This document shows, piece after piece, positions 56,001-63,610 of a stretch of DNA of 64,000 bases (positions within the stretch are counted from its first letter, which is position 1; each line of letters begins with the position of its first letter). The notes beneath the pieces are model-generated. The model searched no databases. It saw nothing but the letters and a program-made list of their open reading frames with translations, and had not been told where the DNA came from. Both the position numbers and the translations under genes were made by a program. Origin of the DNA: Opitutaceae bacterium EW11 (lineage in GTDB: Bacteria > Verrucomicrobiota > Verrucomicrobiia > Opitutales > Opitutaceae); the NCBI GenBank assembly GCA_003054665.1, contig QAYY01000003.1, positions 558,001 to 622,000 on the forward strand. Reading direction: 5' to 3'.

Positions 56001-56496
56001 CCAGCAAGGGATCGAGGTGGAGGCGACGCAGGATCTCGGGTTTCTTGGAGATTGGGGAAAGCACTTCTACGTGTTCGCCAGCTTCGCGAAGAAGTGGCTG
56101 CACGAAGAGCTCACCAACAAGTACTCGGAAGTGAAACCCAGTTCCTCAAACTACGGAAGCGCCGGCGTTATCTTTAATACGAAGCGGATTAGCTTCAACG
56201 TGCGAGCCACGTACCGCGATGCAACCTATTCGGGGCAGATCGCCGGAACGCCGACGTATCAGGGGAACACCTACCGGATTGGCCGCTATAATCCCTCGGA
56301 AATCCGCGTGGACAGCGAGTTCAACTACCGCCTCTCGAAGCACTATTCGTTGTTCATCACAGGCCGAGATATCACGAATGCCGGGCGGAAGGTGCGCCAA
56401 TACGATCTGTTTGGCGTCTACCCAGATTACGCCCAGCTCGACACGTGGCGGCAATTCGGCGTCCAGGTGACGTTCGGCGTCAGCGGTTCGTTCTAA
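53095..56496 (+). CDS. TonB-dependent outer-membrane receptor with carboxypeptidase-regulatory-like domain
   Basis: The 1133-residue protein has a signal peptide ending ARAQ (~40). A CarboxypepD_reg-like domain follows (~57-135, VQGRVLNSENGKYLPNVRIT, FGDYRLDNLPAGQVKIVAEY), then a plug (~165-290, IPEGNIGEFVKFVPGVQVNY, ASSITIRGFGPETVAITVDG, NNASRVEVIKVATPDMPGNS) and a 22-strand barrel ending in the C-terminal Phe of VTFGVSGSF. The domain order matches receptors that import oligosaccharides. With GH2, galacturonidase-like and pectate lyase genes adjacent, it probably takes up pectin fragments. No SusD-like lipoprotein gene is present, as expected for this phylum. Confidence 0.95.
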   Translation: MNSPIRTTNSYRALVRTLATSIAVLGLSTSLTPTTARAQQTADAPARPATGSVQGRVLNSENGKYLPNVRITVPGTTFETMTGDFGDYRLDNLPAGQVKIVAEYTGQAPKTVTVTVPRDSIATQNISFGRGHVREDGTVELDELRVEADRFKNAKELAINEERMSVTLKNVVASDAFGRIPEGNIGEFVKFVPGVQVNYGGAYTSDADASSITIRGFGPETVAITVDGMPMSSANPAGLTRAVGLDMLSINNASRVEVIKVATPDMPGNSPGGSVNLVSKSAFEYARPTYNWSVYMSVNSERMNVFKKTPGPGDHDTYKTLPGGDFTVAVPISSKFGFSVTGSTSNQFNVNHRARPEWQFTPVNINLTPIGGPSGPTTNAEGFQSDLAHPYLKKFSLTDDPRFSRRHAGSIKVDWRPWDGHAFSFGYSLSVYSSVEGSRRLQITSGTADDWGPTFVTSHKYSTTGGTINPGSVAQQDIDMRDKTGITHSGRFSWNYIKGAWDIRTAASLSTSRGSYKDEENGHFSALQAKIDLGQVYFKNINDGIPGSIEAYGRNGSRMDYTKLQNWSPDDFRASSGQSESMSDTNTYRVDVLRQLDFIPLRWASFDVKVGWYREENIDKKWGRGTGFRRSYLSTAPALRPADYIDDGYRGVDPGFGFAPQEWISTYSVFKLWKAHPEYFGFTESDLVKNYDSTTNQTKRITETSDQYYAMLNARMFNNRLKIVTGGRMENKTRDGRSPYLDAKWNYIKNTDGSLYRDDANPQGVRLDQSSSVLFANTTAGQALRSTLSSKGIAFPSAPIVTGTLAQRQLNLLPNRPVHGETKGKFNPMVGASFEITKKLVGRLALSKTTAHADYENGDIGLISAANGFSVNENTDPTATYKGTIKVANPNLSPEETMKWDAGLTYYTESGGKLEVSYYLATTKNFQVSTSIDETSPEFTALLESLGLDWDNYHEWQITSAYNGPGTARQQGIEVEATQDLGFLGDWGKHFYVFASFAKKWLHEELTNKYSEVKPSSSNYGSAGVIFNTKRISFNVRATYRDATYSGQIAGTPTYQGNTYRIGRYNPSEIRVDSEFNYRLSKHYSLFITGRDITNAGRKVRQYDLFGVYPDYAQLDTWRQFGVQVTFGVSGSF

Positions 56497-56509
56497 CCTC
56501 GAAACAACG

Positions 56510-57208
56510 ATGATGACCCTCCGCAACGTTCTCTCCCTGACTGCGCTTGGCGCGGTGGTTGTTCTGCCGCTGCCAGTGACGGCGGCAGATAGCTCAGCTA
56601 CGCCAACGCAGCCTTTGAAACCGTTTGCGGAGGTGGCGATGTCGCGAGCGCAGAAGATCGTCGATGCGCTCGCGCTCGCGGACGGGACTCTGGCCGCGCA
56701 GGTGCGCTCCGCCGTCGCCGAGCACTACGAGAAGTTGCACGCGCTTCACGAGGCGCGGGACAAGGAAATCGCCGGGATGCGGAGTGACGCTGCGCTAGAC
56801 GCAGCGGCCAAGACGGCCGCGACGGATCGCATTCGGCGCGAAACGGAGATCGGCGTGCGCGATCTGCACTACGCGTTTTTCGCCGAGCTCAGCGTGATGC
56901 TTTTGCCGGAGCAGGTGGAGAAGGTGAAAGACGGACTTACCTACGGCGTTCTGCCGCTGACGTACCGCGTCTATTGCGAGATGCTTCCGAGCCTTACCGC
57001 GGAGCAAAAAAGTCAGATCCTCGCCTGGCTCACCGAGGCGCGGGAGCACGCGGTGGATGGCGGCTCCTCCGAGGAGAAACACGGTTGGTTCGGCAAGTAT
57101 AAGGGGAGGATCAACAACTACCTCGCGAAAGCCGGCTACGACATGAAGAAGGCCGAACACGAACTGCAGGAGAAACACAAAGCGGCGCGTAACGCTCCGG
57201 CGCCCTAG
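56510..57208 (+). CDS. Exported DUF3826-family protein
   Basis: The 232-residue protein has a signal peptide (LRNVLSLTALGAVVVLPLPV, then TAAD). The rest is helical. It contains the family-defining stretch MLPSLTAEQKSQILAWLTEA, REHAVDGGSSEEKHGWFGKY and KGRINNYLAKAGYDMKKAEH. DUF3826 is described as a putative sugar-binding family and is often found beside pectin-degradation genes. It lies 13 bp after the TonB receptor and 46 bp before the pectate lyase, so it is probably co-expressed with both. A periplasmic accessory or enzyme role in pectin use is the best inference. Confidence 0.83.
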   Translation: MMTLRNVLSLTALGAVVVLPLPVTAADSSATPTQPLKPFAEVAMSRAQKIVDALALADGTLAAQVRSAVAEHYEKLHALHEARDKEIAGMRSDAALDAAAKTAATDRIRRETEIGVRDLHYAFFAELSVMLLPEQVEKVKDGLTYGVLPLTYRVYCEMLPSLTAEQKSQILAWLTEAREHAVDGGSSEEKHGWFGKYKGRINNYLAKAGYDMKKAEHELQEKHKAARNAPAP

Positions 57209-57254
57209 CACGTCACAGAGCCGCCTCAGTTCGGGGCGCCGAAACCAAACAACC

Positions 57255-58958
57255 ATGACCTTATTCCGTCGACTCCTCCTTGTATCTACGACCGCCATAC
57301 TTTTCGCCGCCGGATCCGCTCGGGCGCAGTACCCCTACATCTCCAGCGACGTCAAACATGAGTCGGACGCACGCAGGGCCGCGGCGGACCAGCGATCCGA
57401 CGAGGCATGGGCGAAGGCGCTGCCCGTGGTCCAGGAGTGGGCGACGAAGGGCAAGCCGTACATACCGGGAGCGGCGGAACCCAAGGATCTGCCGCAGGCG
57501 GCGATTCCGGCGTTTCCCGGGGCGATGGGTGGCGGCATGCACAGCTTTGGCGGACGCGGAGGGCGGGTTTATGTCGTCACTTCGCTGGAGGACCGCGGTC
57601 CGGGCACGTTCCGCGAGGCGCTCGAGGCCGGCGGCCCCCGCATCGTGGTGTTCAACGTTTCGGGCATCATCCGCCTGAAGGAGCGCATCCGCGTTCGCGC
57701 TCCGTATATCACCATCGACGGCAGCAGTGCGCCCGGCGACGGCGTGTGCATCGCCGGCGATACGGTCGAGCTGGAAACGCACGATGTGGTCATCCGGCAC
57801 ATGCGGTTCCGTCGCGGAGAAACTTGGGTAGGCGACCGGAATGATTCCCTCGGAGGCAATCCGATCGGAAACATCATGATCGATCACGTATCCGCGAGTT
57901 GGGGACTCGACGAAAACATGTCGATGTACCGCCACATGTACCGCGCGCCCGGCAGCAAGGAGGAGCAGAAGTTGCCGACGGTGAATATCACGATTCAGAA
58001 CAGCATTTTTAGCGAAGGCCTGAACACCTATCACCACGCGTTCGGCGGGACGATCGGCGGGCTCAACAGCACGTTCTACAACAACCTTTTCGCCTGCAAC
58101 ACGGGGCGAAACCCGAGCGTCGGCATGATCGGCGATTTCACCTTCGTGAACAACGTGCTCTTCAACTGGCGTCATCGGACGATCGATGGCGGAGACCAGC
58201 GGAGCATTTTCACGATCGTGAACAACTACTTCAAACCCGGGCCCGCCACGCCGAAGGACGAACCCATTGCCTGCCGCATCCTCAAACCGGAGTCGGAGCG
58301 CAGCAAAACCGTCGTCGACAATTTCGGTAAGGCCTACGTCGCCGGAAACGTGGTCGAGGGAAATGAGAAGGTCACGGCGGACAATTGGGACGGTGGTGTC
58401 CAGCCTGCCTCCAAGGCGTCGGTGGAGACGATTCTGCCCAAGATCCGCCTCGATAAGCCCTTTTCGCATGCCTACCTCGAGATCCGTCCGGCGAAGGCCG
58501 CATATCAGTATGTTCTGGCGAACGCAGGCGCGACGCTGCCGCACCGGGATCCGGTCGACGCCCGTGTGACTCAATCGGTCCGCACCGGTGAAGTGAAGAC
58601 CTCGAAGCCGGGCGATCTCCATGAGAAGCTGAGCGGGCTGAGATACTCGGACAAGACGATCGAGGAATTGGCCGCCCTCGTGGAAAAGGGCATCATCACC
58701 GATCCGAAGCAGGTGGGCGGGTATCCCGAGTATCGAGGCCAGCCCTACAAAGACAGCGACGGCGATGGCATGCCGGACGCGTGGGAAACGAAGCACGGCC
58801 TGAATCCCAACGACGCGTCGGACGCTTCTGCGGAAGCCGGCGTCGGTGGTTATTCGAATATCGAGTGTTTCCTCTACGGCATCCATCCGACCGGCCCGAG
58901 GACCGATTGGGACGATGCGAAAAACAACGTGGATCGGAGAAACCAGCCCGTGAGCTGA
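57255..58958 (+). CDS. Secreted pectate lyase, polysaccharide lyase family 1 type
   Basis: The 567-residue protein has a signal peptide (RLLLVSTTAILFAAGSARA). The beta-helix begins PAFPGAMGGGMHSFGGRGGR, then VYVVTSLEDRGPGTFREALE and APYITIDGSSAPGDGVCIAG, a well-known PL1 start. VVIRHMRFRRGE, IMIDHVSASWGLDENMSMYR and FVNNVLFNWRHRTIDGGDQ carry the Asp and Arg residues used for Ca2+-dependent beta-elimination of polygalacturonate. Near the C-terminus DSDGDGMPDAWETKHGLNPN is a Ca2+-binding thrombospondin-3-like repeat seen in secreted lyases. It closes the receptor operon; a strong hairpin follows at 59032. Confidence 0.93.
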   Translation: MTLFRRLLLVSTTAILFAAGSARAQYPYISSDVKHESDARRAAADQRSDEAWAKALPVVQEWATKGKPYIPGAAEPKDLPQAAIPAFPGAMGGGMHSFGGRGGRVYVVTSLEDRGPGTFREALEAGGPRIVVFNVSGIIRLKERIRVRAPYITIDGSSAPGDGVCIAGDTVELETHDVVIRHMRFRRGETWVGDRNDSLGGNPIGNIMIDHVSASWGLDENMSMYRHMYRAPGSKEEQKLPTVNITIQNSIFSEGLNTYHHAFGGTIGGLNSTFYNNLFACNTGRNPSVGMIGDFTFVNNVLFNWRHRTIDGGDQRSIFTIVNNYFKPGPATPKDEPIACRILKPESERSKTVVDNFGKAYVAGNVVEGNEKVTADNWDGGVQPASKASVETILPKIRLDKPFSHAYLEIRPAKAAYQYVLANAGATLPHRDPVDARVTQSVRTGEVKTSKPGDLHEKLSGLRYSDKTIEELAALVEKGIITDPKQVGGYPEYRGQPYKDSDGDGMPDAWETKHGLNPNDASDASAEAGVGGYSNIECFLYGIHPTGPRTDWDDAKNNVDRRNQPVS

Positions 58959-59328
58959 AACGGGCGAGCCGGAGAGCAGATTTTCTGGGGAAAATCCAGT
59001 AGGTGATAGCTAGGAACCCTATGTTCGGGGTGAGAGCGCGGGCCGGGGCCCGCGCTCTCCATTTTGCGCTGGCTGAGCGCAAAAGCGGTCAGCTGGCAAA
59101 CCGGTGCGGAATACCGTATGCGTCCGCCCCGGTGCCTTCACCGGCATCTCCGCGTCCAGCGCTGTATGGTCGCTGCCTGCGGCAAGTTCGTTCGCTCCTG
59201 TCCTCGGCAGCGACCAAACAGCTTACCCTTCACGCGGATGTCTGTGCCGACTGGATCGGCCTTCTTCGTCAGGATTCGACCAGCGAGAAAGAACAGGAAT
59301 GAAGACCAAATATCCGCGCAGCGGGTGA
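58959..59328. other. Intergenic region between pectate lyase and propeller genes
   Basis: About 370 bp between convergent genes. Apart from the terminator hairpin at 59032-59059 I see no supported feature; short ORFs here have no family resemblance or ribosome-binding sites. Confidence 0.5.
59032..59059. terminator. Perfect 13-bp inverted repeat, bidirectional terminator candidate
   Basis: GAGAGCGCGGGCC and its exact complement GGCCCGCGCTCTC are separated by only GG, and CATTTTG follows on the plus side. It lies 74 bp after the pectate lyase stop and before the 3' end of the convergent propeller gene, the usual site for a terminator serving both. Confidence 0.75.
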
Positions 59329-60444
59329 TTAATAGACCTTGTCGAAGGACGTGCCGTTGAACCGGTAGACACCGCCGTCGCCCAGGCCGAACCAGAGCCT
59401 GTCTCGTCGGTCGCGATAGATGGTCCACACCATGGAGCTGGTCAGTCCGTCGCGTTGAGTGAAGTGAGTCAGCCGCTCACCGTCGTAGCGCCACACACCG
59501 CTGTCGCGGGTGCCGAACCACAGGTTGCCGGCCGCGTCTTCGGCGATGGCGAACACCCGACTCAAGGATTCCGACGCACCCTTGTCCTTGAGATCGAGGC
59601 CTTGCTGTTTGGTGAAGTTGGACAGGGATCGACCGTCATACCGCAGCACGCCGAGGCCGTTGTTGCCGATCCACAGCACTCCGCGGCTGTCTTCGAAAAC
59701 ACTGCGGACGTGAAACGGCTCCTCTTCCGCCGCGAGGCCCAAGGTTCGGTCGTCCAGGATCGTGAAGTTTCGTCCGTCATATCCAAATACCGCAGGATAC
59801 GTCCCGAACCAGATCATCCCGTTGCGCCCGCGGCTGATGGCGGTGACGCGGCAGTCGCCACGGGTGACGCCATCAGCCGACACCGGGAAGGGCAGGAATT
59901 CCAGCCTCCGGCCATCAAAGCGATACACCCCTTGGCCATTGAACTGGGCAGCTGGTTTTCCGCTATCGCCGAGAAACCAGAGATCACCGGCGTCCTTGCG
60001 CCAGGTATGTCCCAGTGCGACGTTCCGTTCGTCCTGATTTCGTCCGACTTGGGTCGTGAACGACTTGCCATCGAAACGGCTGATCCCATCTCCGGTCCCG
60101 AACCACAAGTCTCCGGCAGCATCTTCCTGAATCGTTCGGACCTGATTTCCGCTCAAGCCATCGGCCACCGTGTAGTAGGAAAACTCGTGCCCATCCCAAC
60201 GGCTCACGCCCTCATTGTGGCTTCCAAACCAGAAGCGCCCCTGGCTGTCCTCAAAAATCGAGCGAATCCCGGAGGTGAACCGGAGGGACACCCGCGAAGG
60301 TTTCGCCTCCACGACCGTTTCGGGTGATCGGTCAATCCGGGCCTCCCGGCCATTTGCATCGGAGGCGCCCTGGCCCGATTGAGAGCCGATCGTAAGCGCG
60401 AAGCTGCAGATAATAGAAATCTGCCGAGGGATGGACGTCTTCAT
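59329..60444 (-). CDS. Secreted two-component-type beta-propeller protein (Reg_prop repeats only)
   Basis: The 371-residue protein has a signal peptide (QISIICSFALTIGSQSGQG). At least seven Reg_prop repeats follow, each of the form I-x-E-D-x-x-G-x-L/F-W-F/I-G-T/S, for example IFEDSQGRFWFGSHNEGVSR, IQEDAAGDLWFGTGDGISRF, VFEDSRGVLWIGNNGLGVLR and IAEDAAGNLWFGTRDSGVWR. In hybrid two-component systems this propeller is the periplasmic sensor joined to a membrane helix and kinase. Here the gene stops after the propeller, with no helix or kinase. It could be a soluble ligand-binding partner or a degraded sensor. Its place beside the pectin genes is suggestive. Confidence 0.88.
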   Translation of the reverse strand: MKTSIPRQISIICSFALTIGSQSGQGASDANGREARIDRSPETVVEAKPSRVSLRFTSGIRSIFEDSQGRFWFGSHNEGVSRWDGHEFSYYTVADGLSGNQVRTIQEDAAGDLWFGTGDGISRFDGKSFTTQVGRNQDERNVALGHTWRKDAGDLWFLGDSGKPAAQFNGQGVYRFDGRRLEFLPFPVSADGVTRGDCRVTAISRGRNGMIWFGTYPAVFGYDGRNFTILDDRTLGLAAEEEPFHVRSVFEDSRGVLWIGNNGLGVLRYDGRSLSNFTKQQGLDLKDKGASESLSRVFAIAEDAAGNLWFGTRDSGVWRYDGERLTHFTQRDGLTSSMVWTIYRDRRDRLWFGLGDGGVYRFNGTSFDKVY

Positions 60445-60844
60445 CTTCTTCCGCCGATCATCACAGATGAGCCACGCGTGTGCTCGGCACCCGAGGCTGC
60501 TCCGCAGCCGAAGTGCCGAGCATACGCGCTGGCTCTGGCGACTGGTTGGGCTGGGTCCCGCTTGCAGACATGGCTCAGTGGTTTGCTTCGAGCGATTCGC
60601 TGCCAGTCAAGGCGGCGAATTTCATCGCCGCCACTTCAAAAGCTGACGCTCCCCTGCCGCGCATCGTCACGCGAAGTTTTACTGGCGCGCCTCGCGAATA
60701 ACAACCTGCCGCAATCCACTTCGGTCGATCAGTCGCCTCTACGTGTGTCGCGGCGACTCCTTGACGCGTAACAGTGAGAGCTACGCGTTGGCGTCAGACG
60801 TAACCGTGAGATCGATGCCGGCCGCACGGTCGTAACAGTGAGAG
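60445..60844. other. Intergenic region with long hairpin and tandem repeats
   Basis: About 400 bp between the propeller start and the IS66 remnant. It holds the 60475-60528 hairpin and the 32-bp-period repeats described separately. No gene is supported. Confidence 0.5.
60475..60528. repeat. Long near-perfect hairpin upstream of the propeller gene
   Basis: CGCGTGTGCTCGGCAC pairs with GTGCCGAGCATACGCG (15 of 16 positions). The interior contains a second hairpin, GGCTGC-TCC-GCAGCC. The structure lies ~30 bp from the propeller start codon and would be in its 5' leader or overlap its promoter. REP-like element, IS end or regulatory hairpin are all possible. Confidence 0.5.
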
Positions 60845-60849
60845 TTACG
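60767..60849. repeat. Three repeats at exact 32-bp period beside the IS66 remnant
   Basis: CGTAAC(A/C)GTGAGA starts at 60767, 60799 and 60831. The first copy is flanked by ACGCGTA and TACGCGT, and the third by CGTAA and TTACG, so those two are also imperfect palindromes. The last copy covers the transposase stop codon. Subterminal transposase-binding repeats of an IS end are the likeliest explanation. Confidence 0.55.
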
Positions 60850-61453
60850 ATGGCTGCCAGCCGGCCGGCGTTAGTGGCGTGAGATCGTCCTGATTGGTCA
60901 TCGCCGGCCGGCGGTGAAGCACATCGCGCAGATACGCGAGCGGGTCCTTGCCGTGGCGCTGACAGGAGACGACGAGCGAGTAGATGATCGCGGAGCGCTG
61001 GCCGGCGGCGGGATGACCGATGAAGAGCCAGTTCTTCTTTCCGATGGCCGAGGGCCTGATCGCGTTTTCGACCAGGTTGTTGTCGATCCGGGTAATGGAG
61101 TGCTGCTGATGCGCGACCAACACCGCCGAATGGTTGAGCAGGTCGGTGCAGACTTTGCCGAGCTGCGATTGCGGGAGTGCCTGCCTGGCCAAGCCCGCAA
61201 CGATGCGCTTCGGCCAGTGCAGCGGCCGGACAAAATGCTCCTGCCGCAACGCCGCGCGGAGTTCGCCGACGTTCGCCTCGTCCCGCTGCGCCTCCAAACG
61301 GTAAGGTTTGCCGATGACCTTCAGCACGAGGTTCGCCGCCTTGGGCCGCTCATCGATCGCCTCGTGGAACTTGCGCCTGGCGCGGGCCCAACAGCCCCCG
61401 CGCACGATGCCCTCGGCCTTGCGCTCGTGGCTGGCCCCCGGATAGGAGGCGCC
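60845..61453 (-). pseudogene. IS66-family transposase, C-terminal fragment
   Basis: About 200 residues remain, from SYPGASHERKAEGIV to the C-terminus. The IS66 landmarks are clear: GGCWARARRKFHEA, RIDNNLVENAIRPSAIGKKN (the conserved D-N-N and R-P), WLFIGHPAAGQRSAIIYSLV and DPLAYLRDVLHR. The N-terminal two-thirds with the other catalytic acids is missing, so it is inactive. It begins directly after the TAG stop of the gene at 61454 and is in the same frame. The break point therefore coincides with the end of that gene. Accessory ORFs of IS66 (TnpA/TnpB) are absent. Confidence 0.88.
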
Positions 61454-63184
61454 CTAAGGAATACCCGCGATACGCCGCGTCAGACCAAACATGACCGAAA
61501 AGAAGGCGGCCTGGATCAGCACGCGTGCCCCGAGAGCATACTGCATCGCGTGATGTTCATAGAGGACAGCCGGCGGGCGAATGAAGGTCTGCATGATGAC
61601 CGCCAGAGGCAGAAGGATGATCGGAACGATCCACGCCGGGAAAGTTGCCAGTACGACTGCGGCCCCGCGGCCCCGCTTCGAGCGACTGCCGAGGAATATC
61701 GCACCAGCCACCACAAGCAGCGCCGCCTCCAGCGCGTATTCAACTGCGGTCCGAGCATGTGGTACCGCAGTGACGGAGATGTGGCCATGCCGCCACCCAG
61801 CGAAGAGAGCAGCGACGCCGGTCAACGCGAGCCCTAGGCAGGTGGCTGCGAGCGCGCCACGGCCGCTGAGACGGCGGCGTCGGATCATCCAGCCCGCGAC
61901 TGCCGCCCCAACAAGCGCCCCCAACCCTGTCATCGCGGCGGAGCCATTGCTCGCGATCAGCCCAATATCCGCAAAGTCCGTCAGATTCCGGGCGGTTGCC
62001 GCGAACAGGGGGGGCCGCTCACGCAACCGCAGCGTCAGGCCTCCACCAGGCTGGTTGACGAGTGCGAATTTCGTCCCCGCTTGGTCCGTGGTTTGGATAC
62101 GCGCGTTGAAGAACCATGCGTCGGCGGACCACACCCCCACGCCGGGAATCTCCAGCCAGCGATAGCCCGCAGCGCCGGGAATCGCAATGGGTACGGTCCC
62201 AGCCGGCAATTCATCGAGCACGATCGTCCGAGTTCCCTCTGCCACGGTATCCTGCACGATCCGATAAGGCGGACGATCTCGCACGCTGAGGCGCGGGTCT
62301 CCAAGAAGGAAATACTGGTGCCAGCGTGCAAATGCCTGCATGGCTCCGCGACTCTGTACCTGAACGACGTGACCGATGGGAAAACCCGGCCACGTGTGCG
62401 CCAGCGGCGTTTCTCCGTGCTCTCCGATCATGTAGTCGCCGGACGGCGATGAAACGAATCCGGCATAGGCCGAAGCACCTTGATCGACGAAGGCCAGCGC
62501 GATGCCGTCACTGTGCCATGGCTGGAAGGTCCGGCAACTCGCCGCGGCGGCTACGAGGGGCGGAAGCGCCGGGACATCGCTGGAGCGCAGTCCCTGCCAA
62601 CTGTGCGGCGTGCCGTGCCCGCTGAACAGAAGACAGTCGGCGCGGCGAAGCGCGGAACGAAGCGTCTCGGGAGTGAACGCGACCAGGGCTGGCGGACGGC
62701 TCGAATAGTCGACGATCGTTTGCGCGCCGATGATGTGAATCGTCACTCCTGTTTTTGCTTGGTCTCGGCGGCGCCAAAGCTCGCGGGCTCGAACGAGCGT
62801 CGAGCCAGTTATGATGCCAACCGAAATGAGCTTCTTGTGTTGCGCGAGCGCGCGACCGAGGTCCGCCAAGGCAGCTTCGCTTAGGAATGGCGGTGAGGCC
62901 ACCCACAGCAAAAACGCAGGATCGTCCTTGAGTGCCGAGGCTAGATCAGGCGCAACCGCGTGCGTCGTCACGGCCGCTATCTCCGCTCCGAGCGTTCGAT
63001 AGGGATCGGCAGGGTCGGCAAGGACTACGACGTCTATGCGGTCTTTGCTTGGCGCCAGAACGTCTCTGCCGACCGTCTCAGCAAAAGCACGACAGATCAC
63101 TGCGGCCGCAAGCACAATGGTCGTGGTCAGCACGCGGGCGAGACGAGACGTCATGAGATGAATCCAGGTCGGCTCAGATTTCAT
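61454..63184 (-). CDS. C25/gingipain-like caspase-fold peptidase with C-terminal membrane helices
   Basis: A 576-residue protein (an alternative ATG at 63154 puts the signal peptide first: RLARVLTTTIVLAAAVICRA). The central domain has RADCLLFSGHGTPHSWQGL and VAAAASCRTFQPWHSDGIAL, the His (SGHG) and Cys (ASC) dyad arrangement of C25 and related caspase-fold peptidases, then DQGASAYAGFVSSPSGDYM and QYFLLGDPRLSV, also typical. After a beta-sandwich-like part (~330-410) there are about four membrane helices (425-570). A membrane-tethered protease or maturation enzyme is likely; targets are unknown. Its C-terminus ends exactly at the IS66 remnant and may have been altered by that insertion. Confidence 0.78.
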   Translation of the reverse strand: MKSEPTWIHLMTSRLARVLTTTIVLAAAVICRAFAETVGRDVLAPSKDRIDVVVLADPADPYRTLGAEIAAVTTHAVAPDLASALKDDPAFLLWVASPPFLSEAALADLGRALAQHKKLISVGIITGSTLVRARELWRRRDQAKTGVTIHIIGAQTIVDYSSRPPALVAFTPETLRSALRRADCLLFSGHGTPHSWQGLRSSDVPALPPLVAAAASCRTFQPWHSDGIALAFVDQGASAYAGFVSSPSGDYMIGEHGETPLAHTWPGFPIGHVVQVQSRGAMQAFARWHQYFLLGDPRLSVRDRPPYRIVQDTVAEGTRTIVLDELPAGTVPIAIPGAAGYRWLEIPGVGVWSADAWFFNARIQTTDQAGTKFALVNQPGGGLTLRLRERPPLFAATARNLTDFADIGLIASNGSAAMTGLGALVGAAVAGWMIRRRRLSGRGALAATCLGLALTGVAALFAGWRHGHISVTAVPHARTAVEYALEAALLVVAGAIFLGSRSKRGRGAAVVLATFPAWIVPIILLPLAVIMQTFIRPPAVLYEHHAMQYALGARVLIQAAFFSVMFGLTRRIAGIP

Positions 63185-63610
63185 GACTTGTTCTATTGGC
63201 CCCGGAAGAAGCCAGGATGAATTTACGGCGAATTCTCCGTGAAATCCTTCGTCTGTACCAGTGCGGGACGCGCGCTCACAGTTTCTTCGCGCCCCGCAAG
63301 CTTGTGCTCGATCCCATCGCGGAAGCAGGCGCCTGCCGATGAACCGGTGTTTCGCCTGCGAGCGTGGTACTTGAGGCTATCGCGAGAGCGAACGCTTGCG
63401 GTTGGGGCGGCGCGTCTCTGCGACGACACGACCGGGTTGCCTGCGCTCACCGTGGATAGTCGCTCGGCGTAGCTTACGTTCCGGCGCTGAAGCTCGGGTC
63501 GCTCAGGTTCTGCTTCGCCCAACGCAGGCTCCCGGCTTAATCGCGCCGCAGAGACGTGTCGCGCCCGCCGGAAGCGCGTGCTCGACGGGATGCACGGAGA
63601 CGCACGGTCT
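63185..63610. other. Intergenic region containing a dispersed repeat copy
   Basis: About 425 bp between two minus-strand genes. Open frames exist but are low-complexity, Arg-rich and without ribosome-binding sites. The only structured item is the repeat at 63391-63429. Confidence 0.5.
63391..63429 (+). repeat. Dispersed intergenic repeat, copy 4
   Basis: ACGCTTGCGGTTGGGG, then CGGCGCGTCTCTGCGACGACA, matches the minus-strand site at 21852 over most positions and the site at 12499 over its left half. An inverted relative (GCCGCAGAGACGTGTCGCG) lies at 63545-63563. Confidence 0.45.

Noticed and set aside
60767-60862. CRISPR-like array
   Set aside because: Period is exact but only 13-14 bp are conserved, only three units exist, and a transposase fragment abuts; no cas genes.
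63223-63522. 99-residue minus-strand ORF
   Set aside because: Low-complexity, overlaps the dispersed repeat and has no ribosome-binding site or family similarity.
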